Shown here piece by piece: positions 1 through 9,124 of a stretch of DNA of 64,000 nt. Source of the stretch: Pseudomonas sp. 10S4 (GTDB lineage Bacteria; Pseudomonadota; Gammaproteobacteria; Pseudomonadales; Pseudomonadaceae). Under the pieces are notes generated by a model, which did not search any database, had not been told where the DNA came from, and saw nothing but the letters and a program-made list of their open reading frames with translations. A program made the position numbers and the translations under genes. Numbering within the stretch: position 1 is the stretch's first letter; each line of letters opens with the position of its first letter. Location of the stretch: assembly GCF_034344865.1 (NCBI RefSeq), contig NZ_CP133774.1:1488001-1552000 (forward strand), read 5' to 3'.

Positions 1-832
1 TCTGGGCCTGACGGGCCTTGGTGGCCTGGGCCTTGAAGCGGGCGATGTAGCTTTCCATGTGCGCACGTTGCGCCTGCTGCTTCTCGTAGGCCTGCTGTTG
101 CTGGGCCAGACGTTCGGCACGGGCACGTTCGAAGGCGCTGTAGCCGCCGCGATAGAGCGTGATCTTGCGCTGATCGACGTGGGCCACGTGATCGACCACG
201 GCGTCGAGGAAGTCCCGGTCGTGGGAAATCAGCATCAACGTGCCAGGATAGCTTTTAAGCCACTCTTCGAGCCAGATGATGGCGTCGAGGTCCAAGTGGT
301 TGGTCGGTTCATCGAGCAGCAACAGGTCCGAAGGGCACATCAACGCCTGCGCCAGGTTCAGACGCATCCGCCAGCCACCGGAGAAATCTGCGACCTGACG
401 ATCCATCTGATCGTTGGTGAAGCCCAAACCGGCCAGTAGCTTGCGCGCCCGGGCGTCGGCGGTGTAACCGTCGGCGCTGTCGAGTTCGGCGTGCAGGCGC
501 GCCTGAGCGGCACCGTCATGGGCCGCTTCGGCGGCGGCGAGGTCGCGTTGCACCTCACGCAGGCGCAGGTCGCCATCGAGCACGTAGTCGACTGCGATGC
601 GATCGAGGGTGTCGATCTCCTGGCGCATGTGGGCGATGCGCCAGTCGCCCGGCAGCAAGCAGTCACCCGAATCCGGGTGCAGGTCACCCAAAAGCAAGGC
701 GAACAGGCTCGATTTGCCGGCGCCATTGGCACCGATGAGGCCGGCTTTGTGGCCGGCGTGCAGGGTCAGCTCGGCGTCTTCTAGCAGACGTTGCGGGCCA
801 CGCTGTAAAGTCAGGTTCTGAAGTCGAATCAT
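1..832 (-). CDS. ABC-F family ATPase, N-terminal part (cut by window edge)
   Basis: The gene starts at an ATG at 832 on the minus strand and runs off the left edge, so about 277 residues are visible. They form the first ABC ATPase domain: Walker A GANGAGKSS near residue 40, signature FSGGWRMRLNLAQAL, and Walker B/D-loop LLLLDEPTNHLD, followed by a charged, glutamine-rich linker. The start MIRLQNLTLQRG is typical of soluble YheS-like ABC-F proteins, which act on ribosomes and have no membrane segments. The second ATPase domain lies outside the window. Family assignment is firm; the specific role is not known. Confidence 0.93.
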   Translation of the reverse strand, partial: MIRLQNLTLQRGPQRLLEDAELTLHAGHKAGLIGANGAGKSSLFALLLGDLHPDSGDCLLPGDWRIAHMRQEIDTLDRIAVDYVLDGDLRLREVQRDLAAAEAAHDGAAQARLHAELDSADGYTADARARKLLAGLGFTNDQMDRQVADFSGGWRMRLNLAQALMCPSDLLLLDEPTNHLDLDAIIWLEEWLKSYPGTLMLISHDRDFLDAVVDHVAHVDQRKITLYRGGYSAFERARAERLAQQQQAYEKQQAQRAHMESYIARFKAQATKARQAQ

Positions 833-882
833 AATGGCGGCGGAGTCTACCAGCTTCGCTCGCAACTGGCGCGAGTAGCACT

Positions 883-1347
883 ATGTCCTCTGACCTGTGG
901 AGCTTTTCCCTTGGCACTTACGCCCGCCCCGGCGTTGAAAGCCTGTGCCTGCAATTGCAATCGGCGGGAGCAAATGTCTGCCTGCTGCTCTGTGGCCTGT
1001 GGCTGGAACAAAGGGCTGTGGACTGCACCGAGCAACGCTTGCAGCAACTTTTTCAGGTGGCCGAGCCCTGGGAGGTGAATGTCGTGCAACCGATGCGCAC
1101 GTTACGCCAGCAATGGAAAGCCGCCGCCGCTGACGACGCCGAACTGAATGCGTTACGCGAGCAAATCAAGGCACTGGAGCTGGAAGCCGAACGGCATCTG
1201 TTGTTGCAACTGGAGCGTACGGCCCGGAGTTGGCCGCAAAATGACGTGACCGAACGATCGGCCTGGCTGGAAGGTGTGGCGGCGGGCGCCGCCAACCTGG
1301 ACCGCGACGCGCTGCATCAGCTGCGCGTCGCGGTAACCGGCGCTTAG
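883..1347 (+). CDS. TIGR02444 family conserved protein
   Basis: A 154-residue protein starting MSSDLWSFSLGTYARPGVES. This is the characteristic opening of the TIGR02444 family, a small uncharacterised family common in Pseudomonas. The middle (about residues 80-115) is rich in charged residues and leucine and probably helical. No signal peptide or membrane segment is visible. It is divergent from the ABC-F gene and convergent with algP, overlapping the algP stop by 4 bases. The start lacks an obvious Shine-Dalgarno. Function is unknown. Confidence 0.8.
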   Translation: MSSDLWSFSLGTYARPGVESLCLQLQSAGANVCLLLCGLWLEQRAVDCTEQRLQQLFQVAEPWEVNVVQPMRTLRQQWKAAAADDAELNALREQIKALELEAERHLLLQLERTARSWPQNDVTERSAWLEGVAAGAANLDRDALHQLRVAVTGA

Positions 1348-2444
1348 GAAGCGCTGGTTGGGGTGGTCGCAGTGCTCGACGCGGCTGCCGGGGTTGGCGC
1401 AGCGGTGGTGGTCGAGGTGGTTGCAGCTGGAGCAGACGATGCTGCCGCAGCCGGGGTGGCTGGCTTGGCGACTGGCGCGGTAGCCGGTTTGGCGGCGACT
1501 GGTTTTTTCACTGCTGGTTTGGCGGCAGCTGGTTTTGCAGCCGGTTTCGCAGCCACTGGCTTCGCAGCGGGTTTGGCCGCGGCTGGTTTGGCAGCGCTGG
1601 CAGTAGCCGGTTTTGCAGCAGCAGTTTTAGCAACCGGCTTGGCGGCTGCAGTTTTGGCCGCTGGTTTTACTGCAGGCTTGGCCGGTGCTTTTGCAGCAAC
1701 CGATTTGGCAGCAGTTTTAGCCGCGACCGGCTTGGCGGCCGGCTTGGCAGCAGGTTTCGCTGCTGCGGTTTTGGCCGCTGGTTTTGCTGCAGGTTTTGCT
1801 GCAGGTTTAGCGGCTGGTTTTGCAGCCGGTTTGGCAGCGGCAGTTTTTACAGCAGTCGGTTTGGCAGTCGTTGCTTTAGCAGCTGGTTTCGCAGCGCTGG
1901 CAGCAACCGGTTTTTTCGCTGCAGGTTTTGCTGCGGCTTTGGCCGGTGCTTTAGCAGCCGGTTTGGCAGCAGGCTTGGCGGCTGCTTTTGCAGCAACCGG
2001 TTTGGCAGCGGCTTTCTTGGCAGGTGCCGCAGCTGGCTTGGCCGAACGCAGGGACAACGCCTTGCTGACAGCCTCTTGTACGCGACCGACGCCCTGGGCC
2101 AGTTTCAGGCTTTCTTGAGCATCGCGCTTGAGTTGCAGAATGTAGGTGCGGGTCTCGGACTGACGATCCTTCAAAGCATCGAGCAGGTCTTCGAGTTGCT
2201 TCACTCCGTCCTTGGCCTTGGCTTGTGCCTTGGCTTTGCCGGCCGCCGCAGCGTCCTGCAATTTGGTACGGGATTTGTGCAGTTTTTCTTGCGCTTTTCC
2301 GCGCTGCTTTTCCAGTTTGGCGAGCAGTTTTTCAGCATCAGCCAAGGCTTGGGAACAAGCGGTTTCCAAATGCTCGAGCAGGCTGCCCGAAAGTTGTTGG
2401 AGTAAGTGCAACGGAGTATTTACAGGCTTCTTGGTGGCCGACAT
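1344..2444 (-). CDS. algP: AlgP, histone H1-like DNA-binding protein
   Basis: A 366-residue protein. The N-terminal ~125 residues are a charged helical region with many KLEKQRGKAQEK-like stretches. The rest is a long lysine/alanine/proline tail of imperfect KPAAK and AAAKPA units, the hallmark of AlgP (AlgR3), a histone H1-like protein linked in P. aeruginosa to alginate gene regulation. The start is decided by a strong AGGAGGTAAACC ribosome-binding site. Its position beside FKBP and rsd matches the conserved algP-algQ locus. Tail repeat number is known to vary in this family, and the repetitive DNA here is prone to expansion and to assembly error. Confidence 0.92.
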   Translation of the reverse strand: MSATKKPVNTPLHLLQQLSGSLLEHLETACSQALADAEKLLAKLEKQRGKAQEKLHKSRTKLQDAAAAGKAKAQAKAKDGVKQLEDLLDALKDRQSETRTYILQLKRDAQESLKLAQGVGRVQEAVSKALSLRSAKPAAAPAKKAAAKPVAAKAAAKPAAKPAAKAPAKAAAKPAAKKPVAASAAKPAAKATTAKPTAVKTAAAKPAAKPAAKPAAKPAAKPAAKTAAAKPAAKPAAKPVAAKTAAKSVAAKAPAKPAVKPAAKTAAAKPVAKTAAAKPATASAAKPAAAKPAAKPVAAKPAAKPAAAKPAVKKPVAAKPATAPVAKPATPAAAASSAPAATTSTTTAAPTPAAASSTATTPTSAS

Positions 2445-2636
2445 GGTTTACCTCCTGGCTGACGTGAATGCGGCTCATACTAGACCTCTGCTGACACCGC
2501 CGCTAGGTCATGTTGACAGTATCGAAAGCGCGGCGTTGCACCGGATTGAAAATGTTCTGCATCTGCGCAAAAGCAGTTCACCGTTTAACCCATTCTCGCT
2601 GGCATAATCCCCCGCATCTGAGGTCGGAGAGTGCCC

Positions 2637-3302
2637 ATGTCGCGCTACCTTTTTTTATCCCTGCTCGTGTGTTTTTCCACCGTTCAAGCCGCCGAAAAAA
2701 CCGCTGAGAATGATGCTCACGATCTCGCTTACAGCTTAGGCGCAAGTCTCGGCGAACGCTTGCGCCAGGAGGTTCCCGACCTGCAACTTCAAGCGCTGAT
2801 CGAAGGGTTGCAGCAAGCCTATCAAGGCAAACCCCTGGCACTGAAGGACGCGCAGATCGAACAGATCCTTGCGGACCACGAAGCCCAGATCGCCTTGCAA
2901 CCACCTGCACCACAAAGCGAAGAAGCCCTGGAAAAAGAGCAGCGCTTTCTCACCGAAGAAAAAGCCAGGCCCGGCGTTCATGAATTGGCCGATGGCGTGT
3001 TGATGACGGAGCTGACGCCAGGTACCGGCGCGAAGGCCGGGCCAAATGGCAAGGTTCAAGTGTTGTACATCGGTCGCCTGCCTGACGGCACGGTGTTCGA
3101 TCAGAACAGCCAACCGCAGTGGTTCAGTCTCGACAGCGTGATCACTGGCTGGCGCAGTGCGCTGCAAAATATGCCGGTGGGGGCAAAATGGCGTCTGGTG
3201 ATTCCATCGGCCCAGGCCTATGGCGCCGACGGTGCCGGTGACCTGATCGCACCGTTCACGCCGCTGGTATTCGAAGTCGAATTACGCGGCGCCACCAGCT
3301 GA
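2637..3302 (+). CDS. FKBP-type peptidyl-prolyl cis-trans isomerase, exported
   Basis: I place the start at the ATG at 2637 because GGAGA (2626-2630) is six bases upstream of it; an in-frame GTG at 2631 has no room for a ribosome-binding site. The 221-residue product begins with a signal peptide (MSRYLFLSLLVCFSTVQAA), so it is expected in the periplasm. An FkpA/Mip-like dimerisation region follows (about residues 25-110), then an FKBP domain (VQVLYIGRLPDGTVFDQN ... GWRSALQNMPVGAKWRLVIPS ... YG). The protein would speed proline isomerisation in exported proteins. It is convergent with rsd across a shared terminator. Confidence 0.92.
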   Translation: MSRYLFLSLLVCFSTVQAAEKTAENDAHDLAYSLGASLGERLRQEVPDLQLQALIEGLQQAYQGKPLALKDAQIEQILADHEAQIALQPPAPQSEEALEKEQRFLTEEKARPGVHELADGVLMTELTPGTGAKAGPNGKVQVLYIGRLPDGTVFDQNSQPQWFSLDSVITGWRSALQNMPVGAKWRLVIPSAQAYGADGAGDLIAPFTPLVFEVELRGATS

Positions 3303-3314
3303 TAGCGGAAACGA

Positions 3315-3343
3315 AAAACGGCGCGCAAAGCGCACCGTTTTTA
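3315..3343. terminator. Bidirectional terminator between FKBP gene and rsd
   Basis: The stem AAAACGG plus GCG pairs with CGC plus CCGTTTT around a CAAA loop, with one mismatch. A T-run lies on one side and an A-run on the other. It sits between two convergent genes and can serve both. Confidence 0.75.
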
Positions 3344-3362
3344 GCGTATTGCCGGAAAGGGT

Positions 3363-3821
3363 TCAGGCCTGAACCGAATCCTCTTCCTTGTGAGCGGTGT
3401 GCAGCACTTCGATCAGACAGTCTTCCAGTTCGAAGCGTTCGTGCAGCAGGCCACCCAGCTCCTTGAATTTCTCGGCTACGCACTGGCCTGCATCACACAG
3501 GTCGTTGAACGCCAGCAGCTTCTCGGTGATGACGTCGATGCGCGGATAGATGGTCTCGGCCAACTCCAGACCACGAGTGTCACCAAAGGCCTTGGCTTCA
3601 CCGGTGAGCTGTTCGTAGATTTCGAAATGCCCCGCCGATACGTAATCGACCAGCACCCCGCAAAATTCCTGCAACGGCTTGCGGTTCTCGCCCAGAGCTT
3701 CAGGCTTCGCGCCGAGAGCATCATAGGCCCGAACCAGTTCGTGACGCTCCTGCAACCAGCGATCGATCAGCAGATGCACTCCACCCCAGCGTTCCTGAGC
3801 ATTCTGACAACTTTCGAGCAT
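3363..3821 (-). CDS. rsd: Rsd/AlgQ anti-RNA polymerase sigma-70 factor
   Basis: A 152-residue protein starting [20 protein letters not shown], the typical Rsd/AlgQ N-terminus. This all-helical family binds the housekeeping sigma factor (domain 4) and, in P. aeruginosa as AlgQ, affects alginate and siderophore genes. The length fits the family (about 158 residues). No membrane segment is present. Its place between the FKBP gene and dsbB matches the PAO1 order algP-FKBP-algQ-dsbH. It is transcribed separately, toward the FKBP terminator. Confidence 0.93.
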   Translation of the reverse strand: MLESCQNAQERWGGVHLLIDRWLQERHELVRAYDALGAKPEALGENRKPLQEFCGVLVDYVSAGHFEIYEQLTGEAKAFGDTRGLELAETIYPRIDVITEKLLAFNDLCDAGQCVAEKFKELGGLLHERFELEDCLIEVLHTAHKEEDSVQA

Positions 3822-3929
3822 GGTGATCTCTCTTCCCTATGTGGGTCATGCTGCTCTACACCTGCCGCACTCTTGAGGGTCAAGGATCGGCCAGGCAGAG
3901 CGTCATCGAGCAACATAATTCCAATGACA

Positions 3930-3955
3930 CGTGCGGGCCAGATTATGCCCGCACG
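3930..3955. repeat. Perfect 9-bp inverted repeat downstream of dsbB
   Basis: CGTGCGGGC and GCCCGCACG enclose an 8-base loop. It lies 45 bases past the dsbB stop. There is no clear T-run, so a terminator role is only possible. Confidence 0.5.
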
Positions 3956-3999
3956 ACAATGGCTTCAAGGTACGCAGGAGATAAAGTTCATACAAGTGT

Positions 4000-4551
4000 T
4001 TAATCACCCGTCCCGGCCCGGTGCGACGACTCGCCGCTGGGCGGTCCCTGACAGGCGATCCAGACGTGGCGCAGTAACTGGTAAATCCCCAGGATCAGCA
4101 TCGCGACGAAGAACAGCAGACTCCATTCGGGGATGCTCAGATCAAACAAGGTCCACGAGATCTCGGCGCAGTCGTCAGTGCCCTTGAACAGCCTTTGTAC
4201 GGCGCAGCCCCAAGGCATACTCCCGAACCAAGCTTCCAGATTGGGCGAACAGAGCGAGAGTTGTTGCTGCGGATCACTCTGCAACAACACCTGCCGCCAC
4301 GCCGCGACAGTCCCGCCCAGGCTGGCGGACAAACCAAGCAGCCAATAGACGAAAGAACCGAATCGTCGCGGACCATGTACCGAAGCCACCAGGTAAACAA
4401 CCAGGAGCAGCGCCAGGCAACCGCGCTGCAATAAACACAGCCCGCAGGGTTTGAGCCCGACCACATATTCGAGGTAATAGGAAACGCCCAAGGCCAGGGC
4501 ACCTGCGGTGAAAGCCATGAAAAACAAGGAGCGTGAGCAGGCCAAAGACAT
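4000..4551 (-). CDS. dsbB: Disulfide bond formation protein B (DsbB)
   Basis: A 183-residue inner-membrane protein with four hydrophobic segments. DsbB reoxidises periplasmic DsbA and passes electrons to quinone. The first redox pair is C36-x-x-C39 (PCGLC). The second periplasmic loop carries C101 and C128, which match the second redox pair by position, plus an additional C116. Pseudomonas genomes usually carry two DsbB paralogues; the position next to rsd and hem genes corresponds to PAO1 dsbH. The C-terminal tail after the last helix is short and polar. Confidence 0.93.
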   Translation of the reverse strand: MSLACSRSLFFMAFTAGALALGVSYYLEYVVGLKPCGLCLLQRGCLALLLVVYLVASVHGPRRFGSFVYWLLGLSASLGGTVAAWRQVLLQSDPQQQLSLCSPNLEAWFGSMPWGCAVQRLFKGTDDCAEISWTLFDLSIPEWSLLFFVAMLILGIYQLLRHVWIACQGPPSGESSHRAGTGD

Positions 4552-4767
4552 GGCTAATCCGTAACAGTAGAGACAGGCGGTTACGGTAGAGGAAAGCGCG
4601 GCAGCCTTTCAAGGCAGGCCGGCACGGACACTTCACCAGAGGTGTAGGGAATTCCCGACAGAATAGAGAGGATAAGATGCAGCCCTCGGTAGGACGTTTC
4701 CGATACAGGGCTACAAAGGTAAACATCGTGCGACTGAACACAGCACTTTGTGGAGTGGGAGCTTGCC

Positions 4768-4857
4768 TGTGGCGAGGGAGCTTGCTCCCGTTGGACTGCA
4801 CAGCAGTCCCTTTTGAAGGCGCTTCGCACCTCAGCGGGAGCAAGCTCCCCCGCCACA
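4768..4857. repeat. 90-bp intergenic inverted repeat, TGTGGCGAGGG family
   Basis: The arm TGTGGCGAGGGAGCTTGC (from 4768) is complemented by GCAAGCTCCCCCGCCACA (to 4857), around an interior that also carries internal symmetry (GCAGCAGTCC ... CTTCGC). The same design recurs at 12948, 36751 and 59602. A partial REP lies just before it (4750-4767). No gene is seen between dsbB and hemY (4552-4886). Confidence 0.8.
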
Positions 4858-4886
4858 GGTTTATGCCAAATCCTGAATCCTGGATG

Positions 4887-6125
4887 TCAGGCCCGAACAG
4901 GTACCGGCAGCGGTGCCGCCAGCAGGCGCTCGTCCAGCAGGACAAGGCCTTCCTGGAACAGTTGGTTGCTGCGCTCGGTATCGCCCAACTGTGCCAGCAA
5001 CCTGGCGAGCTCCGCACAGGCTTCCGGGTTGCGCTGCAGGCGCAGGCTACTTTCCAGATAGTCCCGGGCCTTGCCCCAAAGGCTGCTTTGCAGGCACAGG
5101 CGGCCCAAGGTCAACAGCAAGCTCGGGTCGGCCGGGTGATCCTTGAGCCAGCCCTCGGCGGTTTGCAACTGCCGCGCCGGATCGCTACCGCGTACTAGTC
5201 CGTAGAGACGTGCCAGATGACTGTCAAAGTTGCGCTTGAGCGCCGCACGCAGGATTTCTTCAGCCTCGACCTGAGCGCCCAACTGGCGCAGTTGTTCAGC
5301 ATAGGCCAGCACCAATTGCGGTTCCTGGCGCTGAGCATTAGTAAGCTGTTGCCAGGCGCGGGTGAGTGACTGCAACCCGACCGTCCCGTCTTCTTCACCG
5401 CGCGCTGCAAGGCTGAGGTTTTGACCCCAGGCCCGACGCTCCAGCTCAGCTAGTTCGGCGACAGGCAAGACTTTGTCCTTGCGCAGCTCCGGCAGCAGCC
5501 GAATGACTGCCGACCAGTCGCCCCGCTGCTGATGCAGGCGCTGTAGCTGACGCAAAGTCTGCACGTTGTGTGGGTGACGCTCGTGCATGGCTTCCAGCGT
5601 CGCCAGGGCGCCTTCGGTATCACCACGGTCGGTCTGCAATTGCGCGTGACTCAAGGCAATCGCCAACTCGGCCTGGGGCTGGCGCTCGAGGGCGCGCTCC
5701 AGCAGGTTGTCGCATTCCTCGTAGTGACCTTGTTCGTTGGCGGCACGTGCCGCACCGAGGTAGTACAGCAGTGGTTGACGCTCGGCTTCTGCGGCCCGGT
5801 ACAGATGACGCTGGGCACTGGCCCAACGACCTTCGGCGAGGTCCAGCTGGCCATGCTCGATGGCGACTTGCACCCGGCGGCTGCGATTGCGACGGGACCA
5901 CGGATTGACCACGCCGCTGGAGGTCGTCACCAACTCGATCAACGCCTTGATGCCCCAAAACACCAACCAGAGCACGGCCAGCAAGGCCAGGGTCGCCCAC
6001 AGACTCGACTCGTAACGGAAGCTCTTGTAGGCGATCAGCACGTAGCCCGAGTGCTCGGCAATCGCCAACCCCAGCACCCCGGCGGCGGCGATGACCAGAA
6101 ACACGATCACATAGAGGCGTTTCAT
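4887..6125 (-). CDS. hemY: HemY-like protoheme/porphyrin-associated membrane protein
   Basis: A 412-residue protein. Two hydrophobic segments near the N-terminus (about residues 5-30 and 40-65) are the HemY N domain and anchor it in the inner membrane. The remainder is helical TPR-like repeats (LYYLGAARAANEQGHYEECDNLLERAL). Proteobacterial HemY of this type is found with hemCDX. It is not the oxygen-dependent protoporphyrinogen oxidase that shares the name in Bacillus; its biochemical role is unclear. Its start overlaps the hemX stop by 4 bases, so it is the last gene of hemC-hemD-hemX-hemY. Confidence 0.92.
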   Translation of the reverse strand: MKRLYVIVFLVIAAAGVLGLAIAEHSGYVLIAYKSFRYESSLWATLALLAVLWLVFWGIKALIELVTTSSGVVNPWSRRNRSRRVQVAIEHGQLDLAEGRWASAQRHLYRAAEAERQPLLYYLGAARAANEQGHYEECDNLLERALERQPQAELAIALSHAQLQTDRGDTEGALATLEAMHERHPHNVQTLRQLQRLHQQRGDWSAVIRLLPELRKDKVLPVAELAELERRAWGQNLSLAARGEEDGTVGLQSLTRAWQQLTNAQRQEPQLVLAYAEQLRQLGAQVEAEEILRAALKRNFDSHLARLYGLVRGSDPARQLQTAEGWLKDHPADPSLLLTLGRLCLQSSLWGKARDYLESSLRLQRNPEACAELARLLAQLGDTERSNQLFQEGLVLLDERLLAAPLPVPVRA

Positions 6126-7264
6126 GGCGTGGCCTCCTGCGCGGTGTCCGCAGCAGGTTTGGCCAGCGGCTTGATCGAGTCCTCGGCACTGACATTGCGT
6201 CGTTCAAGATAGGCCTGGACCGCACTCAACGTGCCCGTCAGGTCTGGCGTGACGACCGTAACCGGCTGCGTGCTCAACTCGCCAACCTGCTCAAGCATCA
6301 CCTTGCTCTGCGGGTTGTCCGCATTGAAGTTGCCCTTGAGCACGTCCCGCGCTTCGGTCAGCGCCTGGGTATACACCGGCGCCTGACCATTGAGCGCAGC
6401 CCACTGCGCCTGCTCCAGCGCCAGACTCAAGGCCAGACGGACCTGGCTCAAACCCTGCCCGGCCAGCAAAGGACGAACATTCTTTTCAGCGTTGAAGTCA
6501 ATACGGATGTAACGCGAGATCTCATCCCACCATTGCGCCCAACGACTGGCGCCATCGCCATCGGCGGTCAGGCCCAACAGCGATTCGCCACGGTCCTTGT
6601 ACTCCGGCGCCAGCTCGGTGAGGTTGATCACCTGGTCTCGCAAGGCACCCAGTTTCAGGAACAACCCGGTGCGGTCCGGCTGCTCGGTGCTGCGCAAGGC
6701 CACCAGGGTCTTGGCCACTTGTTCGCGGGCGGCAAAGGCGCCGGGGTCGTTCTGTTCGCGGAGAATTTCGTCGGCGCCCTGCACCAGGGCCTGGGCGCTG
6801 CTGATGTCCTGCAATGCCGAAAGACGCAGGCTGGCCAGACGCAGCAAGTGCTCGGCCTCGGCCAGACGCCAATCCTTGCGGCTGGCGCCGAGGACGCTTT
6901 CCAGCTTTTGATTCAAGCGTTGTTGATCGCCTTGCAACTGCGTCACCAGACGACGGCGGTCTTCCAGCTCGTCGGCGGCAGGCAGTTGCTCCAGGCGTGC
7001 GGTCAGGCGCTGATCACTGAGTTTCAGGCTTTGTGCCTGATCGCTCAAGGCCTGGACCTGGCTCAACTGCGCTTGAGTATTGGCTTGCAGGTGACGTACC
7101 TGCCAGACACCCCAACCGCCCACGGCGACCCCAGCGGCACCCAACAACAGTGCGACGATTGCCAGGCCATTGCCTCGGCGCTGCACAGCAGCAGGTGGTG
7201 GTGTTTCAACAGGTGCATCGAGCACCGGCTGGACGTCATCTTTAGGCAAGGCTGTTTCGCTCAC
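6122..7264 (-). CDS. hemX: HemX family membrane protein
   Basis: A 380-residue protein with a polar N-terminus, one transmembrane segment (about residues 32-52, LAIVALLLGAAGVAVGGWGV), and a long helical, coiled-coil periplasmic part (about residues 58-130). It has been labelled uroporphyrinogen-III C-methyltransferase by analogy, but no SAM-dependent methyltransferase domain is visible, so I would not give it that activity. It lies 16 bases after hemD and overlaps hemY by 4 bases. Confidence 0.92.
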   Translation of the reverse strand: MSETALPKDDVQPVLDAPVETPPPAAVQRRGNGLAIVALLLGAAGVAVGGWGVWQVRHLQANTQAQLSQVQALSDQAQSLKLSDQRLTARLEQLPAADELEDRRRLVTQLQGDQQRLNQKLESVLGASRKDWRLAEAEHLLRLASLRLSALQDISSAQALVQGADEILREQNDPGAFAAREQVAKTLVALRSTEQPDRTGLFLKLGALRDQVINLTELAPEYKDRGESLLGLTADGDGASRWAQWWDEISRYIRIDFNAEKNVRPLLAGQGLSQVRLALSLALEQAQWAALNGQAPVYTQALTEARDVLKGNFNADNPQSKVMLEQVGELSTQPVTVVTPDLTGTLSAVQAYLERRNVSAEDSIKPLAKPAADTAQEATP

Positions 7265-7280
7265 GTATCCATCCTTTGCA

Positions 7281-8048
7281 TTAGAGAACGGGTACGGGTT
7301 GCTCCCGTAACGCCGTCAGCAAAGCCGCGGCGTTCGCGCCACGACAATCCACAACTGTTTGAGCCCCGGCGGCACGTGCCAGCTCGGCGACTCTTGGGCT
7401 TGGAACAAACAACGGCAACCGCGCCAACCGTGGCCAGGCATCGCCGGCCAATTGGTGCAGGTGCTCGAAACCCTGTCCACTGCTGACCACCAGTCCGTTC
7501 AAGCGTTCCGCTTCGATCCGGTCCGGCAACGCAGCCGTCGCATAGTGCGGCAAGCCGCGACGATACAACTCCAGATAATCGACACTAGCACCAAGCTCGC
7601 GTAAACGCTCAGCCAGCAACTCGCGCCCGCCCTCCCCGCGCATGATCAACACTCGCGGATCGGGCCGGGCGATAGCCTCGCGCAACTCGGGAAGTTCAAG
7701 CAAGGCTTCGCTGTCATCGCCCTCGGCCGGGAAACTTACATCCAGGCCGGAAGCCTCTAGGATTTGAGCCGTCGCAACGCCCACGCTGAACCACTTCAAC
7801 TTCGGTGGCTGCGGCCAACACTGGCCGAGCAGATCGATGCCGATTCTGGCGGCCGGCTTGCTGACCACAATCACCGCACAGTAGCGATCCAGACCCGCTA
7901 TCACTGCGCGCATTGTGTCAGAGGGCGCAATCGGCTCTATCTCCAAAAGCGGCAGACAACTGCTGAAAACCCCCTGCTCGGCCAACACGCTGCTCAGCGC
8001 CGCCGACTCATCTGCGGGGCGCGTCAGCAGCAGACGCCAGCCGGTCAC
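7281..8048 (-). CDS. hemD: Uroporphyrinogen-III synthase
   Basis: A 255-residue cytoplasmic enzyme that closes hydroxymethylbilane, with inversion of ring D, to uroporphyrinogen III, the branch point to heme, siroheme and cobalamin. It shows the usual two-lobed HemD pattern: [13 protein letters not shown] at the start, [12 protein letters not shown] and [15 protein letters not shown] in the middle, and [11 protein letters not shown] later. The family is poorly conserved, so the call also rests on position: it overlaps hemC by 4 bases. Confidence 0.94.
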   Translation of the reverse strand: MTGWRLLLTRPADESAALSSVLAEQGVFSSCLPLLEIEPIAPSDTMRAVIAGLDRYCAVIVVSKPAARIGIDLLGQCWPQPPKLKWFSVGVATAQILEASGLDVSFPAEGDDSEALLELPELREAIARPDPRVLIMRGEGGRELLAERLRELGASVDYLELYRRGLPHYATAALPDRIEAERLNGLVVSSGQGFEHLHQLAGDAWPRLARLPLFVPSPRVAELARAAGAQTVVDCRGANAAALLTALREQPVPVL

Positions 8049-8986
8049 TCGTGACCTGCCTCGCCGTAGACCGCTTTCAGAATGTCGCCGGCGCCCTGGC
8101 TCAGCAGATCTTCGGCGACCTGCACACCCAGCGATTCAGCTTCACTGCGCGGCGCACGGGCCTCGGCGTTAAGCAGCAGGCCACCGCTTGGATCGCCCAC
8201 CAGCCCACGCAACCAGATTTGATCGCCTTCAAGCACGGCGTAGCAGGCAATCGGTACCTGGCAGCCACCATTCAGATGTTTGTTCAGGGCACGTTCGGCC
8301 GTGACGCGGGTGGCGGTGTCCTGGTGATGCAGGGGCGCCAGCAAGGCGTGGATTTCGCTATCGACGCTACGGCATTCGATACCGACCGCGCCTTGGCCAC
8401 CGGCAGGCAGGCTGTCGTCGACGCTGATGGCCGAGGTGATGCGATCTTCGAAACCCAGGCGAATCAAACCGGCGGCGGCGAGGATGATGGCGTCGTATTC
8501 GCCGGCGTCGAGCTTGGCCAGACGCGTGTTGACGTTACCGCGCAGGAAACGTATTTCCAGGTCCGGACGGCGGGTCAGCAACTGGGCCTGACGGCGTAAG
8601 CTGGAGGTGCCGACGATGCTGCCCTGAGGCAACTCATCCAGGCTGGCGTAGGTGTTGGAAACGAAGGCATCGCGCGGGTCTTCGCGCTCGCAGATGCAGA
8701 ACAGACCGAGGCCTTCGGGGAAGTCCATCGGCACGTCTTTCATTGAGTGCACGGCGATGTCGGCTTCGTTTTCCAGCAGCGCGGTTTCCAGTTCCTTGAC
8801 GAACAGGCCTTTGCCGCCGATTTTCGACAGTGGCGAGTCGAGCAGCTTGTCGCCGCGACTGACCATGGGCACCAGCGTTACCTGCAAGCCCGGATGGGCT
8901 TCTTCCAGGCGAGCTTTAACGTATTCGGCCTGCCATAGGGCCAGCGCACTTTTACGGGTGGCGATGCGGATTTCGCGAGAGGACAT
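8045..8986 (-). CDS. hemC: Hydroxymethylbilane synthase (porphobilinogen deaminase)
   Basis: A 313-residue enzyme that polymerises four porphobilinogens into hydroxymethylbilane. The sequence has the N-terminal [14 protein letters not shown], the substrate-binding [21 protein letters not shown], and the GGCQVPI motif whose cysteine carries the dipyrromethane cofactor. It is the first gene of hemCDXY. algR lies upstream on the same strand, separated by 138 bases, so hemC probably has its own promoter there. Confidence 0.97.
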   Translation of the reverse strand: MSSREIRIATRKSALALWQAEYVKARLEEAHPGLQVTLVPMVSRGDKLLDSPLSKIGGKGLFVKELETALLENEADIAVHSMKDVPMDFPEGLGLFCICEREDPRDAFVSNTYASLDELPQGSIVGTSSLRRQAQLLTRRPDLEIRFLRGNVNTRLAKLDAGEYDAIILAAAGLIRLGFEDRITSAISVDDSLPAGGQGAVGIECRSVDSEIHALLAPLHHQDTATRVTAERALNKHLNGGCQVPIACYAVLEGDQIWLRGLVGDPSGGLLLNAEARAPRSEAESLGVQVAEDLLSQGAGDILKAVYGEAGHE

Positions 8987-9124
8987 GGATCAATCCGTAC
9001 TGAATAGATACGGCGGATAATAACAGCTCAGTCAAATCCACTTTGACTTGTATCAGGAACTGCACGGCCTCCCTGGCCTTCAACATCCGGCAATTGGGTG
9101 TGAAATCCGCCTGTGAATGGCGGA

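Noticed and set aside
1363..2118. Long open frame opposite algP
   Set aside because: It is the reverse reading of the alanine/lysine-rich algP tail, with no ribosome-binding site and a simple Ala/Gly/Leu composition.
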